Shown here: piece by piece, positions 1-7,080 of the stretch | Position numbering within the stretch: the first letter of the stretch is position 1 | How the letters are laid out: the number at the start of each line of letters is the position of its first letter | DNA from: Cytophagales bacterium | GTDB lineage: Bacteria > Bacteroidota > Bacteroidia > Cytophagales > Cyclobacteriaceae | Reading direction: 5' to 3' | Assembly: GCA_020063545.1 (NCBI GenBank) | Contig: JAGUUF010000120.1 | Coordinates: 1 to 43,596, forward strand | Length of the DNA: 43,596 bases | The notes under the pieces: generated by a model | What the model saw: the letters and a program-made list of their open reading frames with translations, nothing else | Databases searched by the model: none | Told to the model about the DNA's origin: nothing | Position numbers and translations under genes: made by a program

Positions 1-45
1 ATTTTAAATAAGCCGGGATCAAAAATTATGGACGGAATTAAATAA
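1..45 (+). CDS. 3' end of upstream gene, probably NuoI (partial)
   Basis: The frame beginning at base 1 is open for 14 codons, ends in lysine and stops at TAA 43-45. That stop overlaps the nuoJ ATG in a TAATG junction, as in the other junctions of this operon. The 14 residues are too few to identify by themselves. NuoI, the 2x[4Fe-4S] ferredoxin subunit of complex I, is inferred only from the usual nuoI-J-K-L-M-N order. Confidence 0.45.
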   Translation: MLNKPGSKIMDGIK

Positions 46-560
46 TGGAAGCCAGCGCAATTCTTTTCTACCTGTTGTCATTCGTCATCCTCGTTTCGTC
101 CCTGGCAGCGGTTACGGCACGCAGAATTTTACGCGCAGCCGTGTACCTGCTGTTTGCACTTGGAGGAACAGCCGCCATCTATTTTATGGTTGATTACTAT
201 TTCCTGGCAGCCGTGCAACTGATTGTGTATGCCGGGGGGATTGTGGTGCTTATCATTTTCTCTATTCTGCTTACCACGCATATCCATGAAAAACTGGAAC
301 TGCCGCAATGGAGCAAAATCATGGCAACGTTTGTTCTGGTTGCTGCCGGGTTTTCCGTTACCCTCTATGCACTCACTGCTTATCCGTTTGAAGCCCGGGC
401 CGGAAGCCGCGTTGATGCAACCGTTGGCCTGATTGGCGAGCGCATGCTTGCCTATGGTGAAGGCGGGTATGTGCTTCCCTTTGAAGTGATCAGTATTTTG
501 CTGTTAGCCGCGCTGGTAGGCGCCATTGTTATTGCCAAACGAAATCCTCCTGCCGCATGA
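45..560 (+). CDS. nuoJ: NADH-quinone oxidoreductase subunit J (NuoJ/ND6)
   Basis: This is a 171-residue integral membrane protein of the complex I membrane arm, the ND6 homologue. It has about five hydrophobic helices: roughly residues 4-22, 28-48, 54-76, 90-110 and 143-163. Family features visible are the GG..A(I)YF.. helix near residues 40-50 and the glycine-rich VYAGGIVVLIIF segment of TM3, which carries the pi-bulge helix in complex I structures. The start at 45 is favoured by the TAATG overlap with the preceding stop, and the stop overlaps nuoK by four bases (ATGA). It lies between the presumed nuoI end and nuoK, so co-transcription and translational coupling are very likely. Confidence 0.95.
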   Translation: MEASAILFYLLSFVILVSSLAAVTARRILRAAVYLLFALGGTAAIYFMVDYYFLAAVQLIVYAGGIVVLIIFSILLTTHIHEKLELPQWSKIMATFVLVAAGFSVTLYALTAYPFEARAGSRVDATVGLIGERMLAYGEGGYVLPFEVISILLLAALVGAIVIAKRNPPAA

Positions 561-874
561 TTGACCACGTTCCATTAACCCATGTACTTATCGTTTCCAC
601 ACTGATGTTTTTTATCGGTGCGTACGGGTTTCTTACCCGGAAAAATTTAGTAACGATGCTGATTGGTGTAGAACTGATGCTTAATGCGGTAAACATCAAC
701 TTTGTGGCGTTTGACCGCTACCTGTTTCCTTCAGGCATCGAAGGGCATTTTTTCTCCCTTTTTATTATTGCCATTGCCGCTGCCGAAGCTGCGGTGGCCA
801 TCGCCATTTTTATCAATCTCTACCGGAATATCCGCTCTATTGATGTGGAACACGTTGACAAAATGAAGTACTGA
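557..874 (+). CDS. nuoK: NADH-quinone oxidoreductase subunit K (NuoK/ND4L)
   Basis: This 105-residue, three-helix protein is the ND4L homologue of the complex I membrane arm. Two family-conserved buried glutamates that belong to the proton path are visible: one in the GVELMLNAVN segment (about residue 40) and one in the AAAEAAVAIAIF segment (about residue 75). The length fits the family (about 100). The start overlaps the nuoJ stop in ATGA, and its own TGA overlaps the nuoL ATG in TGATG, so it is translationally coupled on both sides. Confidence 0.96.
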   Translation: MIDHVPLTHVLIVSTLMFFIGAYGFLTRKNLVTMLIGVELMLNAVNINFVAFDRYLFPSGIEGHFFSLFIIAIAAAEAAVAIAIFINLYRNIRSIDVEHVDKMKY

Positions 875-2778
875 TGAGTTCAACCTTAACCATACTCATC
901 CTGCTTTTGCCGTTTGCAGCTTTTGTTTTCAACGGGCTGCTAAGTGCCAAACTACCTCACCGGGTAGCCGGCTGGATTGCCGTTGGCGCTATCGGCATTT
1001 CAACCATCCTCGCATGGAAAACTGCTGCTGCGTATTTCTCCCAATCAACGCCTTATACAAAACAACTTGTATTCTCAGCAACCTGGCTTCGTTTTACCGA
1101 CACCCTTCAGGTTGACATGGGTATTTTGCTGGACCCGATTTCGGTGATGATGCTGGTTGTGATCACCACTGTATCGCTGATGGTATTTGCTTACAGCACA
1201 AGCTACATGCTGGGTGAGAAGGGTTATGTGCGGTACTTTGCATTTCTCTCCCTGTTCAGTTTCAGTATGCTGGGCCTGGTAGCAGCCGGCAATTTATTTC
1301 AGTTGTACATGTTCTGGGAACTGGTGGGCGTATCGTCTTACCTGCTTATCGGGTATTATTACGATAAACCGGAAGCCGTAGCTGCAGCAAAGAAGGCGTT
1401 TATCGTTACGCGCTTTGCCGACTTCGGTTTTTTGGTCGGCATTCTGGTGCTATCGTATTACACCGGCACGTTTGATTTTATAACCCTGACCAATCCGGAA
1501 AACCCGGCCATCACTTCCATGACGGGAATTTCCTTTATGGGCATATCGGTACTCACCTGGGCCCTGGTACTCATCTTCATGGGTGGTGCGGGTAAGTCGG
1601 CCATGTTTCCGCTGCACATCTGGCTGCCCGATGCGATGGAAGGCCCTACTCCTGTTTCAGCATTAATCCATGCCGCCACCATGGTGGTTGCCGGGGTGTT
1701 CCTGGTTGCCCGTATGTTCCCGGTATTTGTTTTTCATGCACCGGCAGCGTTAGCGGTTGTTGCATTTATTGGCGCATTCACGTTATTGTTTGCGGCCGTA
1801 ATTGCCTGCACCCAAACCGATATTAAGCGGATACTTGCTTTTTCAACCATGTCGCAAATCGGCTACATGATGCTGGCCCTTGGTGTTTCCGGTTATGCAA
1901 GCGATAGCCTTGGGTTTACCGCTTCCATGTTCCATTTGTTTACGCACGCGTTCTTCAAGGCATTGCTCTTTCTTGGTGCAGGTTCTGTTATTCATGCCCT
2001 TAATACCAACGACATCCGCGGGATGGGCGGACTCCGAAAGCACCAACCCATAACACATGTTCTCTTCCTTATTGCTTGCCTGGCAATAGCCGGTATTCCG
2101 CCATTTGCGGGCTTCTTAAGCAAAGATGAAATCCTGGCTGCCACACTGGCCACAAACACATTTTACTTCGGAATAGCCACATTAGCTGCAGCCCTTACGG
2201 CTTTTTATATGTTCAGGCTGTACTTCACGGTGTTCTGGAACAGCGAACGAAACTATGAACACAGCCCGCACGAATCGCCAGCCGGTATGCTGGTGCCCAT
2301 GGGGATCCTTGGAGTGGGTTCCATTGCTGCCGGGCTCATCCCGTTCGGCAGGTTTGTTACTTCGGATGGGCAACCTCTGAAAACACATCTTCATATGCCG
2401 GTGGCCATTATTTCAGTAACGGTAGCTTTAGTCGGGATAGGGGTTGCGTGGTTCTTTTACAAGAAGCAATCGGATGTGCCGCAAAAAATTACCGCTTCCA
2501 TTGGCGGCTTATATCAAACCGTTTACCGGAAGTTTTATATCGATGAACTCTATCTCTTCATCACGAAACGGATAATCTTCAACCTGATTGCAAAACCGCT
2601 GGCCTGGTTTGACCGACAGGTTATTGATGGGTTTATGAATTTTACCGCATCGGCAACCAACCGCATATCGGCTGAGTTGAAAGAATTCCAGTCGGGGCAA
2701 CTGCAGAAATATGCGTACATTTTTTTGGCGGGTGTGCTTATTCTGGTCGTTGCTTTACTCTACACGGGCTTGAACTAA
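874..2778 (+). CDS. nuoL: NADH-quinone oxidoreductase subunit L (NuoL/ND5)
   Basis: NuoL is the distal antiporter-like, proton-translocating subunit of complex I. The 634-residue protein is of normal length. Its N-terminal half carries the expected motifs: FWELVGVSSYLLIG with the TM5 glutamate (about residue 149), and GGAGKSAMFPLHIWLPDAM with the TM7 lysine, followed by EGPTPVSALIHAATMV. The last ~150 residues contain the amphipathic lateral helix region and the final anchor helix (about 612-633). It starts at the TGATG junction with nuoK. Unusually, nuoM does not follow directly: a DUF1016 nuclease gene begins one base after the stop. Confidence 0.96.
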   Translation: MSSTLTILILLLPFAAFVFNGLLSAKLPHRVAGWIAVGAIGISTILAWKTAAAYFSQSTPYTKQLVFSATWLRFTDTLQVDMGILLDPISVMMLVVITTVSLMVFAYSTSYMLGEKGYVRYFAFLSLFSFSMLGLVAAGNLFQLYMFWELVGVSSYLLIGYYYDKPEAVAAAKKAFIVTRFADFGFLVGILVLSYYTGTFDFITLTNPENPAITSMTGISFMGISVLTWALVLIFMGGAGKSAMFPLHIWLPDAMEGPTPVSALIHAATMVVAGVFLVARMFPVFVFHAPAALAVVAFIGAFTLLFAAVIACTQTDIKRILAFSTMSQIGYMMLALGVSGYASDSLGFTASMFHLFTHAFFKALLFLGAGSVIHALNTNDIRGMGGLRKHQPITHVLFLIACLAIAGIPPFAGFLSKDEILAATLATNTFYFGIATLAAALTAFYMFRLYFTVFWNSERNYEHSPHESPAGMLVPMGILGVGSIAAGLIPFGRFVTSDGQPLKTHLHMPVAIISVTVALVGIGVAWFFYKKQSDVPQKITASIGGLYQTVYRKFYIDELYLFITKRIIFNLIAKPLAWFDRQVIDGFMNFTASATNRISAELKEFQSGQLQKYAYIFLAGVLILVVALLYTGLN

Positions 2779-2779
2779 C

Positions 2780-3838
2780 ATGACATCCTTTCCGGCATAT
2801 AGTAACCTGGTTACCCGCATAAAAGAACTTGTGCTTCAGGCCCGATCGCGTATTGTAAAGACAATTAATGCCGAATTACTTGTCACGTATTGGACGATTG
2901 GAAAACTGATTGTTGAGAAAGAGAAACAAAGCAGGTTTGACGACCTGTCGTTGCGAAAAATGCTGATTGAAATCTCCCGGGAGCTATCAAGGGATTTGGG
3001 TAAAGGCTTTAGCCGGAGCCAGTTGGTTTACATGCGTCTTTTCTACCTGCGATTCCCCGGTCTGACAGTGTCAAACCAAACCAAAAAAAAACAATCCCCC
3101 CGCACTGGTCTGACAGTGTCAGACCAGTTGAGCTGGTCTCATTATATTGAGTTACTCAAATGCGAAAGCGACCTCGAACTTTCATTCTATATTAAATCAA
3201 GCATCAGGGAAAACTGGTCAGTAAGGGAACTAAGACGGCAAATCGACAGTGCTTTGTTTGAACGGATTGCACTTAGCAAAGACGGAAAAGGAGTTAAAGC
3301 ACTTGCGCAAAAGGGGCGGATTATTGAATCGCCTTATGATATTACGCGTGATCCATACGTACTCGAGTTTTTAAATATCCCGGTTCACATCCGCTATTCT
3401 GAAAAAGCCCTTGAGCAACGGATTATTGACAATCTTCAAAACTTCATCCTGGAATTAGGGAATGGCTTTGCCTTTATTGGCCGTCAATACCGCATTACGA
3501 TTGATAATACACACTACTATATTGACTTGGTCTTTTACCATCGGATTCTCAAGTGCTTTGTATTAATCGATTTAAAAGTAAGGGGGATTAAACATGCGGA
3601 TATCGGGCAAATGAATCTTTACCTTAATTATTTTGCAACAGAACAAAATCAAGCAAACGATAACCCCCCTGTAGGGATAATCCTGGTTAAACGAAAGGGT
3701 GAAATACTGGTTGAATATACAACCACCGGACTTCCAAATAAAATATTTGTATCAAAGTATCAACTTTACCTACCCGATAAAAAAGTGTTGAGAAAGAAAA
3801 TTGAAGAACTCTTTGAAGATACCAAAATAAAAAGATAA
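2780..3838 (+). CDS. DUF1016/YhcG-type PDDEXK nuclease family protein inside the nuo operon
   Basis: The 352-residue protein has the two-part DUF1016 architecture. An N-terminal helical domain (about 8-92) leads to the LSWSHYIELL segment (117-126) typical of the family. The C-terminal domain is a PDDEXK nuclease fold: YIDLVFYHR with Asp249, then VLIDLKV with Asp264 and Lys266, then GQMNLYLNYF. The usual family motif is IELK; here the acidic residue is Asp. Between 94 and 115 there is a repeated GLTVS-x-Q insertion encoded by a palindromic DNA repeat. The gene starts one base after the nuoL stop, and its TAA overlaps the nuoM ATG (TAATG), so it is embedded between complex I genes with which it has no known functional link. 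The coding sequence looks more A+T-rich than nuoL/nuoM. Acquisition by transfer is my inference. Biological role is unknown; family members occur near defence loci and as solitary genes. Confidence 0.9.
   Translation: MTSFPAYSNLVTRIKELVLQARSRIVKTINAELLVTYWTIGKLIVEKEKQSRFDDLSLRKMLIEISRELSRDLGKGFSRSQLVYMRLFYLRFPGLTVSNQTKKKQSPRTGLTVSDQLSWSHYIELLKCESDLELSFYIKSSIRENWSVRELRRQIDSALFERIALSKDGKGVKALAQKGRIIESPYDITRDPYVLEFLNIPVHIRYSEKALEQRIIDNLQNFILELGNGFAFIGRQYRITIDNTHYYIDLVFYHRILKCFVLIDLKVRGIKHADIGQMNLYLNYFATEQNQANDNPPVGIILVKRKGEILVEYTTTGLPNKIFVSKYQLYLPDKKVLRKKIEELFEDTKIKR
3059..3127 (+). repeat. In-frame duplicated palindrome inside the DUF1016 gene
   Basis: The 19-base unit GGTCTGACAGTGTCARACC occurs at 3059-3077 and 3107-3125, 48 bases apart (16 codons), with one mismatch. 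The second copy extends to a perfect palindrome with 11-base arms CTGGTCTGACA and TGTCAGACCAG around one central base (3105-3127). A CTGGTC at 3133-3138 can also pair with GACCAG at 3122-3127. Both copies are read in the same frame and give GLTVSNQ and GLTVSDQ. I have not found another copy in the window by eye. Confidence 0.85.
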
Positions 3839-5316
3839 TGACCCTGCTGCTCGCCCTCATACTCGTTCCGGCCCTCACCGCACTGGCTATTGTGTTTGCC
3901 GGTAACTCAAAGCAGGTTAAAATCCTTTCGGCTGCCGGTATGAGCATACAACTCCTTCAATCGGTATACCTGCTTTATGCCTTCTTAGCCGAACGTTCTT
4001 CGGGAAATACCGAACCCGTGTTGTTCTACAACCGGTTTGCGTGGTACAGCAGCCTGCATATTTCGTTTGACATTGGTGTTGACGGTATTTCGGTAGCCAT
4101 GATTGTGCTCACGGCCATTGTAATCTTCACCGGCATTTTTGCAAGTTGGGAAGTTGAGGAGCAATACAAGGAATTTTTTATTTCCCTTATTGTGCTGGCC
4201 ACGGGCGTGTTCGGTTTCTTCATCTCCCTCGACCTGTTTGTAATGTTTCTCTTCTTCGAGCTGGCCGTAATACCCATGTACCTGCTTATCGGCATCTGGG
4301 GCAGTGGTAAAAAAGAATACAGCGCCATGAAGTTAACGCTGATGCTGATGGCCGGCTCGGCCCTGCTGGTGGTGGGGATTCTCGGAATCTACTTTCATTC
4401 CAATGTAAACGGACATCACAGCTTCAACATCCTTGAACTATCAGGGCAGCAGTTCGGCATAGACATGCAGCGAATATTCTTCCCGCTTACCTTCATCGGG
4501 TTTGGCGTAATCGGGGCGCTGTTTCCATTTCACACCTGGTCGCCTGACGGCCACAGCTCGGCCCCTACTGCAGTATCCATGCTCCATGCCGGGGTGTTGA
4601 TGAAACTGGGCGGCTACGGGTGCCTGAAGGTGGCCATCTGGCTAATGCCGCAGGCTGCCCATGAACTGGCCTGGATATTCCTGATCCTCACCTCCATATC
4701 GGTTATCTATGGTGCGTTAGGTGTCATTTCACAAACCGATCTGAAATACATTAATGCGTACTCTTCCGTAAGCCATTGCGGACTGGTGTTGTTTGCGCTG
4801 CTTATGCTGAACAAAACCGCAACCAATGGCGCGGTAATACAAATGATCTCGCACGGACTGATGACAGCCCTTTTCTTTGCGCTGATAGGAATGCTGTATT
4901 CGCGCACGCATACCCGCACCGTGCATGAAATGGGCGGACTGATGAAGGTGCTGCCCTTTCTGTCGGTGTGCTATGTTATTGCCGGTTTGGCCTCGCTGGG
5001 GCTGCCCGGGTTAAGCGGCTTTGTGGCCGAAATGACAATCTTTGTAGGTGCCTTCCAGCATACCGATTGGTTCCACAGGTTCATCACAATCATTGCCATT
5101 TCATCCATTGTAGTAACGGCTGTTTACATCCTGCGGGTTGTAGGCACTTTGCTGATGGGCCCGGTTAAAAACGAAACGTACCTGAAATTTCACCAGGCAA
5201 CCTGGTATGAGAAACTGGCAACCGTTACGCTGATTGCCGGAATTATTATTATTGGTATCGCACCGCTTTGGCTTTCGGATATGATTATGGAAAGCCTCGG
5301 TGCAATTCTGGATTAA
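3838..5316 (+). CDS. nuoM: NADH-quinone oxidoreductase subunit M (NuoM/ND4)
   Basis: NuoM is the ND4-like, antiporter-type proton-pumping subunit of complex I. The 492-residue polytopic protein has FFELAVIPMYLLIGIWG with the TM5 glutamate (about residue 140), PFHTWSPDGHSSAPTAVS in the TM7-8 region, and the GVISQTDLKYINAYSSVSH segment of TM10. Length and motif order are normal. Its ATG overlaps the stop of the inserted DUF1016 gene in TAATG. Translation of nuoM may therefore now depend on the nuclease gene rather than on nuoL. Confidence 0.96.
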   Translation: MTLLLALILVPALTALAIVFAGNSKQVKILSAAGMSIQLLQSVYLLYAFLAERSSGNTEPVLFYNRFAWYSSLHISFDIGVDGISVAMIVLTAIVIFTGIFASWEVEEQYKEFFISLIVLATGVFGFFISLDLFVMFLFFELAVIPMYLLIGIWGSGKKEYSAMKLTLMLMAGSALLVVGILGIYFHSNVNGHHSFNILELSGQQFGIDMQRIFFPLTFIGFGVIGALFPFHTWSPDGHSSAPTAVSMLHAGVLMKLGGYGCLKVAIWLMPQAAHELAWIFLILTSISVIYGALGVISQTDLKYINAYSSVSHCGLVLFALLMLNKTATNGAVIQMISHGLMTALFFALIGMLYSRTHTRTVHEMGGLMKVLPFLSVCYVIAGLASLGLPGLSGFVAEMTIFVGAFQHTDWFHRFITIIAISSIVVTAVYILRVVGTLLMGPVKNETYLKFHQATWYEKLATVTLIAGIIIIGIAPLWLSDMIMESLGAILD

Positions 5317-5320
5317 CGCT

Positions 5321-6736
5321 ATGACCTGGAATGAATTACTCTTAATGCGGCATGAATGGACCCTCATCGGGTTGGCCCTGGTGCTTATCATTCTTGAGAT
5401 CGGTCTTTCCGATGAACAGAAAAACCGGATAACCATTTCAGCCTCCCTGTTAATGGCATCCATAACCATAGTTGGATTCATTCCGGCTGAACACGGAAGC
5501 ATTTTTGGCGGCATGTATGTAACCGATCCCATCCGTATCCTGATGAAGAACATCCTCAACATCGGGGCGCTGATTATTTTCCTGCAAAGCAATGCCTGGC
5601 TAAGCAAAGCTTCCATGAAAAACCGCATCACCGAATTTTACCTGTTGCTGGTTTCCAGCCTGATTGGCGTAAACTACATGATTTCGGCCGGGCATTTCCT
5701 GATGTTTTACCTCGGCCTTGAACTGCTTACCATTCCCATTGCTGCACTGGCAGCGTACGAACAATACAACAGTAAATCGGCTGAAGCCGGCATTAAGCTT
5801 ATTTTGTCTTCGGCATTCTCTTCCGCAATTCTATTGTTCGGTCTGTCGGTATTATACGGGGCTACCGGTAATTTATACTTTGCGGGCTTTTCGTTTACCG
5901 GCTCGCTGGTTACTGTGCTTGGTTTTATTTTCTTCTTTTCCGGCTTAGCCTTTAAAATCAGTATTGTACCCTTTCATTTATGGACGGCCGATGTGTACGA
6001 AGGAAGCCCTACCAGCGTTACTTCCTACCTCTCGGTTGTTTCAAAAGGTGCAGCCGTGTTCGTGTTGGCCATTCTGCTGTTCACATTATTCCGGGTGATT
6101 CAGCCGGTTTGGCGGGATGTATTGTATGCCACCGCCATCCTTACCATGACTATCGGGAACCTGTTTGCCATCCGGCAGCAAAACCTTAAACGCTTCCTTG
6201 CCTTTTCTTCCATTGCCCAGGCCGGCTTTATTTTGTTGGGCGTTATCAATGGCGGAGGTTTGGGCATGGCCACCGTAATCTACTTTGTTTTGATGTACGT
6301 GTTCAGCAACCTGGCCGCCTTTGGCGTGGTGCAAACAGTTGAACAGTCAACCGGAAAACTGAATATTGATGATTACAACGGGTTTTACAAAACCAACCCG
6401 AAGTTGAGCCTGACGATGATGCTGGCCCTATTTTCATTGGCAGGAATCCCCCCGCTGGCCGGATTTTTTGGTAAATTTTTCCTGTTTACGGCTGTTGCCG
6501 AAAATGGCTTTTACACCCTGTTGCTGGTTGCTGTACTGAATACTGTTATCTCACTCTACTATTACCTCCTGGTGGTAAAGGCAATGTTTATCAACAAGAG
6601 TGAATCGCCAATACCCGTAATTACCAGTGATGGTTTTATGCGAACTTCACTTTTGATCGCAGCTACCGGTATTATCGTGTTGGGTTTTTACAGCCCGGTG
6701 TTTGATTACATTATGGAACTTTGCACAACCTACTGA
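5321..6736 (+). CDS. nuoN: NADH-quinone oxidoreductase subunit N (NuoN/ND2)
   Basis: NuoN is the ND2 homologue, the third antiporter-like subunit of the complex I membrane arm. The 471-residue polytopic protein has YLGLELLTIPIAALAAY (TM5 glutamate), PFHLWTADVYEGSPTSVTSYL and KGAAVFVLA (TM7-8), and RFLAFSSIAQAGFILLG. I chose the ATG at 5321, four bases after the nuoM stop. The in-frame ATG at 5300 would overlap nuoM by 17 bases and add an unneeded MQFWINA. The stop overlaps the following gene in TGATG. Confidence 0.95.
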   Translation: MTWNELLLMRHEWTLIGLALVLIILEIGLSDEQKNRITISASLLMASITIVGFIPAEHGSIFGGMYVTDPIRILMKNILNIGALIIFLQSNAWLSKASMKNRITEFYLLLVSSLIGVNYMISAGHFLMFYLGLELLTIPIAALAAYEQYNSKSAEAGIKLILSSAFSSAILLFGLSVLYGATGNLYFAGFSFTGSLVTVLGFIFFFSGLAFKISIVPFHLWTADVYEGSPTSVTSYLSVVSKGAAVFVLAILLFTLFRVIQPVWRDVLYATAILTMTIGNLFAIRQQNLKRFLAFSSIAQAGFILLGVINGGGLGMATVIYFVLMYVFSNLAAFGVVQTVEQSTGKLNIDDYNGFYKTNPKLSLTMMLALFSLAGIPPLAGFFGKFFLFTAVAENGFYTLLLVAVLNTVISLYYYLLVVKAMFINKSESPIPVITSDGFMRTSLLIAATGIIVLGFYSPVFDYIMELCTTY

Positions 6737-7080
6737 TGGCACTCGATAAATTTCAGCATGTAACCAAAGAGATTGACGGGGTAAACTACCGCATCATCGA
6801 GGCCGGTGTTTCAAAAAGCCGTGCCGACTTCCTTCACCGGTTGCTTGCGCACAACGGGCTTGAAACCATTATTGAAACCGACCCGGCCAAAGAAGGGCAG
6901 GAACAAACCTATACGATTATTACACCCGATGTTACCTTTAACCCCGTTGTAAAAGTATATAATCGAGAACTGCGCACCTTTGACGGCCGCAGGGTTACGC
7001 CCGACTACTGGAACCAACTGACGGAAAAGACCGAGCCGAATTACTGGGATTTGAACAAGAAGGATTTCTTAAAAAAATAG
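6736..7080 (+). CDS. Small conserved-looking protein at the end of the nuo operon
   Basis: The 114-residue soluble protein has no signal peptide or membrane helix and belongs to no family I recognise. It is mixed alpha/beta with a charged C-terminus rich in W, Y and K. The ATG at 6736 overlaps the nuoN stop in TGATG. An upstream in-frame ATG at 6721 lies inside nuoN and is less likely. Tight coupling to nuoN suggests co-expression with complex I, for example as an assembly or regulatory factor, but this is inference from position only. The stop (TAG 7078-7080) directly abuts the stop of the opposing gene, leaving no room for a separate terminator. Confidence 0.8.
   Translation: MALDKFQHVTKEIDGVNYRIIEAGVSKSRADFLHRLLAHNGLETIIETDPAKEGQEQTYTIITPDVTFNPVVKVYNRELRTFDGRRVTPDYWNQLTEKTEPNYWDLNKKDFLKK

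Noticed and set aside
2780..3838. DUF1016 gene as cargo of an insertion sequence or integron cassette
   Set aside because: No terminal inverted repeats, target duplication, transposase or attC-like site at its borders; the palindromes are internal.
5101..5631. Long minus-strand open frame (176 codons) across the nuoM-nuoN junction
   Set aside because: Composition and residues (many Met, Arg, Ser) look like the antisense of membrane helices, there is no motif, and two well-supported genes lie opposite.
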